This document shows positions 41,909 to 50,531 of a DNA stretch of 64,000 nucleotides, piece by piece. This DNA is from Alistipes dispar (GTDB taxonomy: Bacteria > Bacteroidota > Bacteroidia > Bacteroidales > Rikenellaceae). Numbering within the stretch: the stretch's first letter is position 1; every line of letters starts with the position of its first letter. The notes under the pieces were generated by a model. That model saw only the letters and a list, made by a program, of their open reading frames with translations, searched no databases and was not told the DNA's origin. The position numbers were made by a program, and so were the translations under genes. Location: positions 2,344,001 through 2,408,000 of the forward strand of contig NZ_AP019736.1 of NCBI RefSeq assembly GCF_006542685.1, read 5' to 3'.

Positions 41909-41940
41909 TTTTGTAATTCCGTAAAAATGTATTAATTTAG
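41909..41940 (+). promoter_or_regulatory. Promoter of the small HTH gene
   Basis: TTTTG (41909-41913) and TAATTTAG (41933-41940, one base off TAnnTTTG) are separated by 19 bp. The ATG at 41976 follows 35 bp later. Confidence 0.6.
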
Positions 41941-41975
41941 TTGTGCAGAAGTGCAACACCTAAAATTCAACAGAT

Positions 41976-42218
41976 ATGATTATCACATTTAACGAGTTGC
42001 GTCGTATCAAGGACCGGCTGCCGAGCGGCAGTTCGCAACGTATCGCAGATGAACTGGGAATAGACGTAGAAACCGTCCGCAACTATTTCGGAGGCAAACA
42101 CGAGGCCAAGGAGTGTGTCGGCGTGCACTTCGAACCGGGTCCCGACGGCGGTGTCGTGACGCTGGACGACACGACGATTCTCGACGTGGCGATGCGTATC
42201 CTGAGCGAACAGCAGTAA
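41976..42218 (+). CDS. Small HTH-type DNA-binding protein
   Basis: An 80-residue protein. Residues about 5-42 form a helix-turn-helix: ELRRIKDRLPSGSSQRIADELGIDVETVRNYFGG, where SQRIADELG and VETVRNYF are the two HTH helices. A short beta-like tail includes GGVVTLDDTTILDVAMRIL. Small proteins of this kind are widespread in Bacteroidetes; the target is unknown. It stands alone upstream of dnaK, separated by a hairpin and a C/T-rich spacer. Confidence 0.8.
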   Translation: MIITFNELRRIKDRLPSGSSQRIADELGIDVETVRNYFGGKHEAKECVGVHFEPGPDGGVVTLDDTTILDVAMRILSEQQ

Positions 42219-42257
42219 GAGCTTACGATATTTTGTCCGGCCGTGTGCCGGGTCGAA

Positions 42258-42285
42258 GGCCGGATTCCGTGCGGATCCGGCCTTT
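42258..42285 (+). terminator. Terminator of the small HTH gene
   Basis: GGCCGGAT (42258-42265) pairs with ATCCGGCC (42275-42282), followed by TTT, 40 bp after the stop codon. Confidence 0.6.
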
Positions 42286-42420
42286 CGCATGCCGGGTTCC
42301 GTCCCGGTCCGTTTGTACCGTCGCCCTGCGCCGTCCGTCCCTTTTCGCTCCGTTCCGCCGGGGCGCCTTTTGACCGTTCCTGCCAAAATGCCGTGCGCGG
42401 GGCGCTCCGGAACCGCTCTT
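42286..42420. other. C/T-rich spacer upstream of dnaK
   Basis: A short C/T-rich tract like those at 36.5, 39.1 and 41.7 kb. No gene is recognised. It precedes the inverted repeat and putative promoter of dnaK. Confidence 0.5.
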
Positions 42421-42472
42421 CCTGCCATTCGTCTGACAATTTGGCAGGGATTGCCGTTTGGTACAACCTTTG
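42421..42472 (+). promoter_or_regulatory. dnaK control region with near-palindrome
   Basis: CTGACAATTTGGCAG (42433-42447) is a near-perfect inverted repeat. CCTGCCA (42421-42427) and TGGCAGG (42442-42448) form a second pair of perfect 7-bp arms sharing the right half. A -7-like AACCTTTG (42465-42472, one base off TAnnTTTG) lies downstream. The arrangement suggests a stress-regulated promoter or operator for dnaK; the regulator is not identified. Confidence 0.5.
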
Positions 42473-42566
42473 TTCGGAAAACGGACGTGTCCTGCGGCGG
42501 ATGCCCGAAGGCCGGAAACCGCAGGCACGGAAAAGACGGAAAAACAATTAAAACATATTTACGATT

Positions 42567-44486
42567 ATGGCAAAGATTATTGGTATTGATTTAGGAACTA
42601 CGAACTCCTGCGTGGCAGTGATGGAGGGCAACGAGCCCGTGGTCATCCCCAACTCGGAGGGACACCGCACGACCCCTTCGGTCGTGGCGTTCACCGCCGA
42701 CGGCGAGCGCAAGGTCGGCGATCCGGCGAAGCGTCAGGCCATTACGAATCCCAAGCGCACGGTCTTCTCGATCAAGCGTTTCATGGGCGAGACCTACGAC
42801 AAGGTGACTGCCGACATCGCGCGCGCTCCCTATTCGATCGTCCGGGGCGACAACAACACGCCGCGCGTCGATATCGACGGACGCCTCTATACGCCGCAGG
42901 AGATCTCGGCCATCATTTTGCAGAAGATGAAGAAGACGGCCGAGGACTATCTGGGCCAGGAGGTCACGGAGGCCGTCATCACCGTTCCGGCCTATTTCTC
43001 CGATTCGCAGCGCCAGGCCACGAAGGAGGCGGGCGAGATCGCGGGCCTCAAGGTGCGCCGTATCATCAACGAGCCTACGGCCGCCGCGCTGGCTTACGGT
43101 CTGGACAAGAAGCAGAACGACATGAAGATCGCCGTGTACGACCTGGGCGGCGGTACGTTCGATATTTCGATTCTGGAGCTGGGCGACGGTGTCTTCGAGG
43201 TGAAGTCCACCAACGGCGACACGCACCTGGGAGGCGACGACTTCGACCACGTGCTGATCGACTACATGGCCGAGGCCTTCAAGGCCGAGCACGGCATCGA
43301 CCTGCGTGAGGATGCAATGGCCCTGCAGCGTCTGAAGGAGGCTGCCGAGAAGGCGAAGATCGAACTTTCGTCCTCGACCACGACGGAGATCAACCTGCCC
43401 TACATCATGCCGGTGAACGGCATTCCGCAGCACCTCGTGATGACGCTGACGCGCGCCAAGTTCGAGCAGTTGTGCGACCATCTGATCCGCAAGACCGTCG
43501 AGCCGTGCAAGCTGGCGCTGCGCGACGCGGGCCTCGAGGCTTCGCAGATCGACGAGGTGATTCTCGTGGGCGGTTCGACGCGTATTCCCGCCATCCAGAA
43601 GATCGTGCAGGAGTTCTTCGGCAAGGCTCCCAACAAGTCGGTGAACCCCGACGAGGTCGTTGCCATCGGTGCGGCCATCCAGGGCGGCGTGCTGACGGGC
43701 GAGGTGAAGGACGTGCTGCTGCTCGACGTCACGCCGCTGTCGCTGGGCATCGAGACGCTGGGCGGCGTGATGACCAAACTCATCGACGCCAACACGACGA
43801 TCCCGACGCGCAAGTCGGAGGTCTTCTCGACGGCCGCCGACAACCAGCCTTCGGTGGAGATCAACGTCTGCCAGGGCGAACGTCCGCTGGCGCGCGACAA
43901 CAAGTCGATCGGCCGCTTCCACCTCGACGGCATTCCGGCCGCGCCGCGCGGCGTGCCGCAGATCGAGGTGACGTTCGACATCGACGCCAACGGCATCCTG
44001 AACGTCTCGGCCAAGGACAAGGGCACGGGCAAGGAGCAGAAGATCCGTATCGAGGCTTCGTCGGGTCTGACCGAGCAGGAGATCCAGCGCATGCGCGACG
44101 AGGCGAAGGCCAACGAGGCGAAGGACAAGGCCGAGAAGGAGCGTATCGACAAGATCAACGCCGCCGACTCGAACATCTTCGCCACCGAGAAGCAGCTCAA
44201 GGAGTACGGCGACAAGCTGCCGGCCGACAAGAAGACCGCTATCGAGACGGCGCTCGGCAAGCTGAAGGAGGCGCACAAGAACGCCGACGTGGCTGCCATC
44301 GACACGGCCATCGCCGAGCTGAACGCCGCATGGCAGGCCGCTTCGCAGGACATCTACGCGCAGCAGCAGGCCCAGGGGGCGCAGCAGAACGCCGGAGCCG
44401 GCCAGCAGTCGCAGGCCGATGCGGGCGGCGCCCGGTCCGAGGGCGGCTCGCAGCCCGAGGACGTCGAGTTCGAGGAGGTGAAGTAA
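42567..44486 (+). CDS. dnaK: Chaperone protein DnaK (Hsp70)
   Basis: A 639-residue Hsp70 of normal length. ATPase domain signatures are IGIDLGTTNSCVAV, VYDLGGGTFDISIL and VILVGGSTRIPAIQ. The substrate-binding domain and helical lid follow, ending with a Gln/Ala/Gly-rich tail and the acidic VEFEEVK. It folds and protects proteins with DnaJ and GrpE, neither of which is adjacent. The gene is monocistronic, ending at a strong terminator. The 5' region holds an unusual near-palindrome. Confidence 0.98.
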   Translation: MAKIIGIDLGTTNSCVAVMEGNEPVVIPNSEGHRTTPSVVAFTADGERKVGDPAKRQAITNPKRTVFSIKRFMGETYDKVTADIARAPYSIVRGDNNTPRVDIDGRLYTPQEISAIILQKMKKTAEDYLGQEVTEAVITVPAYFSDSQRQATKEAGEIAGLKVRRIINEPTAAALAYGLDKKQNDMKIAVYDLGGGTFDISILELGDGVFEVKSTNGDTHLGGDDFDHVLIDYMAEAFKAEHGIDLREDAMALQRLKEAAEKAKIELSSSTTTEINLPYIMPVNGIPQHLVMTLTRAKFEQLCDHLIRKTVEPCKLALRDAGLEASQIDEVILVGGSTRIPAIQKIVQEFFGKAPNKSVNPDEVVAIGAAIQGGVLTGEVKDVLLLDVTPLSLGIETLGGVMTKLIDANTTIPTRKSEVFSTAADNQPSVEINVCQGERPLARDNKSIGRFHLDGIPAAPRGVPQIEVTFDIDANGILNVSAKDKGTGKEQKIRIEASSGLTEQEIQRMRDEAKANEAKDKAEKERIDKINAADSNIFATEKQLKEYGDKLPADKKTAIETALGKLKEAHKNADVAAIDTAIAELNAAWQAASQDIYAQQQAQGAQQNAGAGQQSQADAGGARSEGGSQPEDVEFEEVK

Positions 44487-44541
44487 CGCACCGGCTTCCG
44501 GCCCGGGCGGCGATCGCGGAACGGGTCGGTATCCGAAAACG

Positions 44542-44578
44542 AAAGCGGGGAAGTGGACATCCACTTCCCCGCTTTTTT
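44542..44578 (+). terminator. Terminator of dnaK
   Basis: AAAGCGGGGAAGTGG (44542-44556) pairs with CCACTTCCCCGCTTT around ACAT, followed by further T residues. Confidence 0.92.
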
Positions 44579-44868
44579 CGTCTTCTCTCGATTTGCTGGC
44601 CCGGCTTTTTGGACGCGGAATATATCGTATGCCCGGCGAGGGTATCCCGGACACCGTGCACCCCCTCCCGGATTTTCCGGCCGTTTCCGGATTGTCCGAT
44701 CCTTTCCGGACTGTCCCGTATTCCCGGCGAGAGCTTGCAGGATTGCAGCATCGCATGTTCGGTCGGGTCCTGCCGGGCCTTGTCCGGTCCTGTCGGGGCT
44801 ATCAGGCCTTGTCGGGTCTTGTCCGGTCAGAACGGCGGACCGCTCCGCCGTGCGGGCGGGTTCCCGGC
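44579..44868. other. C/T-rich spacer with degenerate short repeats
   Basis: About 290 bp between dnaK and the fucosidase gene. From 44640 on, variants of a CCGGTCCTGTCGGG / CCTTGTCCGGTC word recur several times (clearest at 44765-44830). No gene or known RNA is recognised. Confidence 0.6.
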
Positions 44869-46173
44869 CTATTTCCCCATCGTCAGTTCGACGATGTGAT
44901 CCGGTCCTGCCGGACGTTCGCCCAGACGGAGCGTCACGCCCTCCTCGTCCTGCCGGAACTCCAGCCTGCGGCCGTCGGCGAAGGCTTTCGCTTCGCGCAC
45001 CCGTTCTCCGCGGATGGGCACGAACAGCTCCGCGTCGGGCCAGTCGAGCACGTGGACGTAGATCTTGTCGCCCCGGCGGGTCGTGACGCCCCATGCGCGC
45101 GGCGTCACGGGCCCGGCCTGCGTGCCGTAGATCGTCTCGCCGTTCTTCCGCAGCCAGGCGCCGATTCCCGCGAGGCGTTCCAAAGCCGCCGCGGGCAGCG
45201 CCCCGTCGGGCTGCGGGCCGATATTGAGCAGCAGGTTCCCTCCGCGTCCCGCAGCCCCCGCGAGGTAGCGGACGAGTTCGTCCGTCGGTTTGTAGCTCCG
45301 GTCCGTGATCCGGTATCCCCACGAGCCGTTCATCGTCTGGCATGTTTCGAGCGGCAGGCGGCTCACGGCCTGCCCCGAGAGTCCCGCCGTGTTCTCGCCC
45401 GGCAGGTCGCGTTCGAAGGTCTGCACGTCCTCGCCCTCGAACGGCGTGAGGTGGTGGTTGTTCACCACCAGGCAGGCCGGTTGCAGCGTGTGAATCAGTT
45501 CGTACAGTTCGTCCAGGCGCCAGTCGAACCCGGGATTTTCGTCCTGGTCCCATACGCCGTCGAACCAGATCGCCCCCACCGGGCCGTATTGCGTGAGCAG
45601 CTCGGTGAGCTGCGCCTTCATGAAGTCGAAATAGGCCTCCACATCCTCCTTTTCGGCCGGACGTCCCGTGCCGCGCCCCGTGCGGCCGCGCGGCGCATCC
45701 TCCCGCCACCAGTCGATGAGCGAATAGTAGAAGTGGATGCCCAGACCCTGCCGGCGGCACTCTTCGGCCAGCTCCTTCACCACGTCGCGTCCGAACGGCG
45801 TGGCGTCCGCGACGTTGTAGGGCGACTGCGCCGTGCGGAACATCGAGAATCCGTCATGGTGGCGCGTCGTGAAGCAGACGTAGCGGGCTCCTGCCTCGCG
45901 GAAGGCCGTCACCCACGCCTTCGCGTCGAATGCCGCCGGACAGAACGCCCCGGCGAGCTTCTCGTATTCGCGGTAGTCGATGTCCTGGTTGGTCATCACC
46001 CATTCGCCCTGTCCGAGCAGGGCGTAGAGACCCCAGTGGAGGAAAATGCCGAACCTACCGTCGGCGAATCGTTGCCGTGCGGCGAGGTTCTCGGGCGACG
46101 GCTCGTAGGCGGGTTGTGCGGACGCGTTCGCGGCGAACAGCGCGGTGCAGCAGCAAAGCAGCAGTTTTTTCAT
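44869..46173 (-). CDS. GH29 alpha-L-fucosidase
   Basis: A 434-residue secreted GH29 fucosidase with signal peptide (LFAANASAQ). Conserved elements are FGIFLHWGLYAL, TRHHDGFSMF (about 103-112), HFYYSLIDWW, and the nucleophile Asp205 in AIWFDGVWDQD. It releases alpha-L-fucose from host or dietary glycans in the periplasm. The acid/base residue is variable in this family and was not assigned. It has its own promoter at 46197-46204 and fits the mucin-sugar theme of the nagB cluster. Confidence 0.93.
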   Translation of the reverse strand: MKKLLLCCCTALFAANASAQPAYEPSPENLAARQRFADGRFGIFLHWGLYALLGQGEWVMTNQDIDYREYEKLAGAFCPAAFDAKAWVTAFREAGARYVCFTTRHHDGFSMFRTAQSPYNVADATPFGRDVVKELAEECRRQGLGIHFYYSLIDWWREDAPRGRTGRGTGRPAEKEDVEAYFDFMKAQLTELLTQYGPVGAIWFDGVWDQDENPGFDWRLDELYELIHTLQPACLVVNNHHLTPFEGEDVQTFERDLPGENTAGLSGQAVSRLPLETCQTMNGSWGYRITDRSYKPTDELVRYLAGAAGRGGNLLLNIGPQPDGALPAAALERLAGIGAWLRKNGETIYGTQAGPVTPRAWGVTTRRGDKIYVHVLDWPDAELFVPIRGERVREAKAFADGRRLEFRQDEEGVTLRLGERPAGPDHIVELTMGK

Positions 46174-46196
46174 GGCGTTTTTCGGGTTGAGGTTTC

Positions 46197-46204
46197 CAAA
46201 TATA
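46197..46204 (-). promoter_or_regulatory. -7 element of the GH29 gene
   Basis: Complement gives TATATTTG, a match to TAnnTTTG, with 23 bp between it and the start codon. Confidence 0.7.
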
Positions 46205-46297
46205 GTGAAAATTTCCGGAATTTCCGCATGCCGCCTCCGGCGGCTTCTTGCTAACCGGTCCGTCGTTTGCTGCGGACCGGAAAGTCCCGCGATCGGC

Positions 46298-47176
46298 TCA
46301 CCGTCGCTCCGCGTGCCACATGCCGCAGAGGATCATCGCCGCACCCGCGAGAGCCGGCGCCGTGATGCGCTCGCCGATGCAGAGCGCCGCCGTGAGCATC
46401 GTCACCAGCGGGTTGAAGAAGATGTAGTTGGTCGCCCGGACGGCTCCCAGCCGGCGCATCACGGCGTTCCAGAGGGCGTAGCAGAATCCCGAGGCCACGA
46501 CGCCCAGGAACAGCAGGTTGGCCCATACGACGGGGCGCGCGAGCAGCTCCCCGGTCGCGGCGAACGGGCGGAATGCGAAGACCGGCAGGATCGTCGCCAT
46601 GCCGTAGAAGAAGACCTTCCGGGCGATGAATGACGCCGGATAACGCGCCCCCAGCCGTTTGATGACCAGCGAATAGCCCATCCACGACAGCGCGGCGGCC
46701 AGTGCCAGCAGGTCGCCCGCCGGCGAGATGTGCAGCACGAAACGTCCGTTGAGCACCACCAGCGCCATGCCAGCCGCCGCCAGCGCGGCTCCGGCGGCCT
46801 GACGCCGCGTCATGCGTTCGCCGCGGTCGGCGCGTCCGGCCGCGAGGGCCGTCCAGACGGGCGCCGTGCAGACCAGCAGCGAAACGTTCGACGCCGGGGC
46901 GTACTCCAGCGCGACGTTCTCCAGCAGGAAATAGAGCGATCCGCCGCAGACGCCCGCCGCGGCGAACGCCGCCTCGTCGCGCCGGTTTTCCGCCCGGAGC
47001 CGGCGGGGCGCCAGCGGCAGGATGCAGAGGTATCCCAACGCGAAACGCATGAGGAAAATCTCCGCCGGGGTGAGTCCCGCGGCGATCAGCGCCTTGGTCG
47101 AAACGAACGTTGCGCCCCATACCGAGACGGTGAAGAGCGCCGCCAAATGGTATCTGTATTCGGACAAACGTGCCAT
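46298..47176 (-). CDS. EamA/DMT-family transporter
   Basis: A 292-residue inner-membrane protein with about ten hydrophobic helices in two EamA repeats. Typical motifs are VWGATFVSTKALI, LPLAPRRL and, in the second repeat, ALSWMGYSLVIKRL and TNYIFFNPLVTML. Members of the drug/metabolite superfamily export amino acids or other small molecules; the substrate cannot be told. It is monocistronic, with a -7 element at 47184-47191. Confidence 0.9.
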   Translation of the reverse strand: MARLSEYRYHLAALFTVSVWGATFVSTKALIAAGLTPAEIFLMRFALGYLCILPLAPRRLRAENRRDEAAFAAAGVCGGSLYFLLENVALEYAPASNVSLLVCTAPVWTALAAGRADRGERMTRRQAAGAALAAAGMALVVLNGRFVLHISPAGDLLALAAALSWMGYSLVIKRLGARYPASFIARKVFFYGMATILPVFAFRPFAATGELLARPVVWANLLFLGVVASGFCYALWNAVMRRLGAVRATNYIFFNPLVTMLTAALCIGERITAPALAGAAMILCGMWHAERR

Positions 47177-47183
47177 ACGGCTC

Positions 47184-47191
47184 CAAAAATA
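47184..47191 (-). promoter_or_regulatory. -7 element of the EamA transporter gene
   Basis: Complement gives TATTTTTG, a match to TAnnTTTG, only 7 bp upstream of the ATG. The transcript would be leaderless or nearly so. Confidence 0.55.
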
Positions 47192-47233
47192 GAGATTTTT
47201 CAGCCGGGATACATATTTTCCATTCTTTTTTTT

Positions 47234-47241
47234 TATCTTTG
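47234..47241 (+). promoter_or_regulatory. -7 element of secDF promoter
   Basis: TATCTTTG matches TAnnTTTG, with 59 bp between it and the start codon at 47301. Confidence 0.7.
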
Positions 47242-47300
47242 CGTGCTATTGTGCGTAATGACTGAATAACAACAAATAATAACAAATTTTTTTCAAGCAG

Positions 47301-50300
47301 ATGCAAAGTAAAGGTTTTATTAAACTCATCGCGGTGCTGCTGGCGCTCGCGTGCGTTTATCAACTCTCGTTTACGTTCAAGACACGTAGCGTGGAGAAGA
47401 AAGCGGCCGAGTACGCCGCGCAGTTCCCGCTCGAGGAACAGCCCGGGGCCGAGCAGCACTATCTCGACTCGGTGCAGAACCTGCCGGTCTATAACATGGG
47501 GCTGCGCAAGTTCACCTACAAGGAGTGCAAGGAGAAGGAGCTGAATCTGGGTCTGGACCTGAAGGGCGGCATGAACGTCATGCTGGAGGTGCAGGTCGAG
47601 GACGTCGTGAAGGCCCTCGCCGGTGACAGCCAGAACGATCCGGCCTTCGTCGAGGCCATCGCCGAGGCCAACGAGGCCATGAAGCAGGGCTCCTCGAACG
47701 ACTATATCGCCGATTTCGTCAAGGCCTACGAGCGCCTCTCGGGCGGGCGGCCGATCGCCGGGATCTTCGTCAGCCCCGACCGCAAGGACATCACGCTCGA
47801 GAGCTCCGACGCCGACGTGGAGAAGATCCTCAAGCGCGAGACCGAAGCCGCCATCGCCGCTTCGTTCAACGTGCTCCGCAGCCGTATCGACCACTTCGGC
47901 GTGACGCAGCCCAACATCATGCGTCTGCCCAACTCGCACCGCATTCTGGTCGAGCTGCCGGGCGTGAAGGAGCCGCAGCGCGTCCGCGACCTGTTGCAGG
48001 GAACCGCCTCGCTCGAGTTCTGGACCACCTACGACGCCCGCGAGGTGCTGCCGATTCTGGTTTCGGCCGACAAGTTCATCCGTTCCGAGCAGTCCGCTCA
48101 GCCTGCTGCCGGGGAGGCGGAGGTTTCGGCGGAGGCCGCTTCGACGGCTCCCGCCGCCGGTGAGACTTCGGGTCTGATCGCCGAGGTGGGCGCCGATTCC
48201 GCGTCGGTGGCCGAGTCGGCCCGCACGGGCAACTACGACCGTGAGGAGAATCCGCTCTTCGCCGTGCTCGACCCGTCGTTCGCCGGCGGAGCCGCCATCG
48301 GCGCCGCCTACAAGGCCGACATGGCCGCCGTGAACGCCTACCTGGCCCAGCCTGCCGTGCGCGAGCTCTTCCCGGCCGACATCCTTTTCAAGTGGGGCGT
48401 CAAGGGCGACGACCATATCGACGGCCGCTATTACCTCTACGCCATCCGCGTCTCCACTCCCGACGGCAAGGCTCCGCTCGACGGTTCGGTCGTCACGGAG
48501 GCTACCGAGCAGTACGCCCAGCGCGGCGCCACGGCCGAAGTCTCGATGACGATGAACGCCGAGGGTACGCAGGAGTGGGCGCGCATGACGGGCGAGAACA
48601 TCGGCAAGTGCATCGCCATCGTGCTCGACGGCTACGTCTATTCGGCGCCCCGTGTGAACGGCAAGATCGACAAGGGCCAGTCCTCGATCACGGGCGATTT
48701 CACGATTCAGGAGGCCAAGGACCTGGCCAACGTGCTCAACTCGGGCAAGGTCCCCGCTCCCGCGAAGATCATTCAGGATACGGTCGTCGGTCCTTCGCTG
48801 GGCCAGGAGTCGATCAACGCCGGTATGCTTTCGTTCGTGATCGCCTTCATCCTCGTACTCCTCTACATGGGCCTCTTCTATAAGACGGCGGGCTGGATGG
48901 CCGACATCGCGCTGTTGACCAACGTCTTCCTGCTGATGGGCGTGCTCGTGTCGTTCGGCGCCGTGCTGACCCTTCCGGGTATCGCCGGTATCGTGCTGAC
49001 GATGGGTATGGCCGTCGATGCCAACGTCATCATCTACGAACGCATCAAGGAGGAGCTCCGCGGCGGCAAGGGCATTTCGCTGGCCATCAAGGACGGTTTC
49101 TCGAAGGCCTACTCGGCCATCATCGACGGTCAGCTGACCACCATCATCACGGGTATCGTCCTCTTCGTCTTCGGTACGGGTCCCGTGCAGGGCTTCGCTA
49201 CGACGCTCATCATCGGTATCGTCACCTCGGTCTTCTGCGCCATCTTCATCACGCGCCTGATGATCGAGTGGATCGTTGCGAAATGGGGTTCCATTTCGTT
49301 CTCCTACAAGTGGTCCGAGGCGTTCCTCAGCAACACGCACGTCGATTTCATCGGCAAGCGCAAGGTCGCCTACGTACTGGCCGTGGCGCTGATGGCGCTC
49401 TCGTGCGTTTCGTTCGCCGTCCGCGGACTGAACCTCGGAGCCGAGTTCACCGGCGGCCGCGCCTACGTGGTCCGCTTCGACAAGCCCGTATCGGCCGAGG
49501 ATGTCCGCGAGAACCTCGACAAGGCCTTCTCCCGGATCGCCGACGCCGACGCTTCGTCCGTGAGCTTCGAGGTGAAGCAGTACGGCAACGAGAACCAGAT
49601 GCGCATCGTGACGCAGTACCGTTACGACGACACGTCGGACGAGGCTACGGCCGAGGTCGAGAAGATCGTCTATGACGCGTTGAGCCCGCTCTACTCCTAT
49701 GCCATCACCTTCGAACAGTTCCGCAACACGCAGACCGACCTGAACGGTATTCTCACCGCCGACAAGATCGGTCCTTCGATCGCTCAGGACATGACGTGGA
49801 ACGCCATCTACTCGGTGCTCTTCTCGCTCATCGCCATCGGTCTCTACATCACCTTCCGCTTCAAGCGCTGGCAGTGGGCTACGGGAGCCACGGCCGCACT
49901 GGCGTTCAACGCCCTGCTCATCATCGGTATCTTCTCGATGTTCTACGGGCTGCTGCCCTTCAACCTCGAGGTGAACCAGGCCTTCATCGCCGCCATTCTG
50001 ACCATCATCGGTTACGCCATCAACGACACGGTGGTGGTCTTCGACCGAATCCGCGAGTATCTGGGCCTCTACCCGAAGCGCAATCTCAAGGAGCTGGTGA
50101 ACGGCGCCATCAACTCGACGCTGTCGCGTACGATCAACACTTCGGGCACGACGCTCGTGACGCTGCTGGCGATCTTCTTCTTCGGCGGCGAGACGATCCG
50201 CGGCTTCATCTTCGCGCTCATCATCGGCGTCGTGGTCGGTACGGCCGCCACGATCTTCATCGCCACGCCGATCGCCTACGATCTGATGATCCGGCGCGCC

Positions 50301-50324
50301 GCGAAGGCCGGCGAGGAGAAATAA
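47301..50324 (+). CDS. secDF: Protein translocase subunit SecDF (fused)
   Basis: A 1007-residue fusion of SecD and SecF, the usual form in Bacteroidetes. SecD marks are LNLGLDLKGGMNVMLEV, RIDHFGVTQPNI and the late GMAVDANVIIYERIKEEL. The SecF half begins near residue 680, with NLGAEFTGGRAYVVRF and IGYAINDTVVVFDRIRE. Twelve membrane helices are expected. It uses proton motive force to pull proteins through SecYEG. An Ala/Glu-rich insert occurs in the first periplasmic domain near residue 265. It is monocistronic. Confidence 0.97.
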   Translation: MQSKGFIKLIAVLLALACVYQLSFTFKTRSVEKKAAEYAAQFPLEEQPGAEQHYLDSVQNLPVYNMGLRKFTYKECKEKELNLGLDLKGGMNVMLEVQVEDVVKALAGDSQNDPAFVEAIAEANEAMKQGSSNDYIADFVKAYERLSGGRPIAGIFVSPDRKDITLESSDADVEKILKRETEAAIAASFNVLRSRIDHFGVTQPNIMRLPNSHRILVELPGVKEPQRVRDLLQGTASLEFWTTYDAREVLPILVSADKFIRSEQSAQPAAGEAEVSAEAASTAPAAGETSGLIAEVGADSASVAESARTGNYDREENPLFAVLDPSFAGGAAIGAAYKADMAAVNAYLAQPAVRELFPADILFKWGVKGDDHIDGRYYLYAIRVSTPDGKAPLDGSVVTEATEQYAQRGATAEVSMTMNAEGTQEWARMTGENIGKCIAIVLDGYVYSAPRVNGKIDKGQSSITGDFTIQEAKDLANVLNSGKVPAPAKIIQDTVVGPSLGQESINAGMLSFVIAFILVLLYMGLFYKTAGWMADIALLTNVFLLMGVLVSFGAVLTLPGIAGIVLTMGMAVDANVIIYERIKEELRGGKGISLAIKDGFSKAYSAIIDGQLTTIITGIVLFVFGTGPVQGFATTLIIGIVTSVFCAIFITRLMIEWIVAKWGSISFSYKWSEAFLSNTHVDFIGKRKVAYVLAVALMALSCVSFAVRGLNLGAEFTGGRAYVVRFDKPVSAEDVRENLDKAFSRIADADASSVSFEVKQYGNENQMRIVTQYRYDDTSDEATAEVEKIVYDALSPLYSYAITFEQFRNTQTDLNGILTADKIGPSIAQDMTWNAIYSVLFSLIAIGLYITFRFKRWQWATGATAALAFNALLIIGIFSMFYGLLPFNLEVNQAFIAAILTIIGYAINDTVVVFDRIREYLGLYPKRNLKELVNGAINSTLSRTINTSGTTLVTLLAIFFFGGETIRGFIFALIIGVVVGTAATIFIATPIAYDLMIRRAAKAGEEK

Positions 50325-50355
50325 TCCCCGCGTATATCTGATTTTATAAATAGCG

Positions 50356-50388
50356 AAAGGACCGTATCTCCGCGATACGGTCCTTTTT
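50356..50388 (+). terminator. Terminator of secDF
   Basis: AAAGGACCGTATC (50356-50368) pairs with GATACGGTCCTTT after a 5-base loop, with a T run. Confidence 0.92.
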
Positions 50389-50410
50389 CGTCGGGCGGCG
50401 GCAAATAAAT

Positions 50411-50441
50411 TTGGCGTTGCGCGCATCTTGCCTTATCTTTG
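50411..50441 (+). promoter_or_regulatory. Promoter of the YbbR-like/coaE/folP run
   Basis: TTG at 50411-50413 and TATCTTTG at 50434-50441 are spaced 20 bp apart. The first start codon is at 50532. Confidence 0.75.
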
Positions 50442-50531
50442 CATATCGGATCGCTTTTCGGCCGTAGGGCCGCATCCCGCCACGGGTTGCGGCGCCTTCG
50501 ATGCCGGAGTGGCTATTTTTTTGTAGGACAC

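Noticed and set aside
42441..42455. Possible sigma-54 promoter (TGGCA...TTGCC) upstream of dnaK
   Set aside because: GG and GC are separated by 8 bases, while -24/-12 promoters need 10. The inverted-repeat reading fits better.
44869..46173. Fucosidase considered as part of a polysaccharide utilisation locus
   Set aside because: No SusC/SusD pair, sulfatase or other glycosidase is adjacent; it has its own promoter and stands alone.
46251..50426. A very long open frame (about 1390 codons) antisense to secDF
   Set aside because: Its translation is Arg/His/Gly/Val-rich with no family resemblance, and it mirrors the codon pattern of secDF. Long antisense frames are common in GC-rich coding DNA; similar ones lie opposite the TPR kinase (29332-31839) and the sugar genes.
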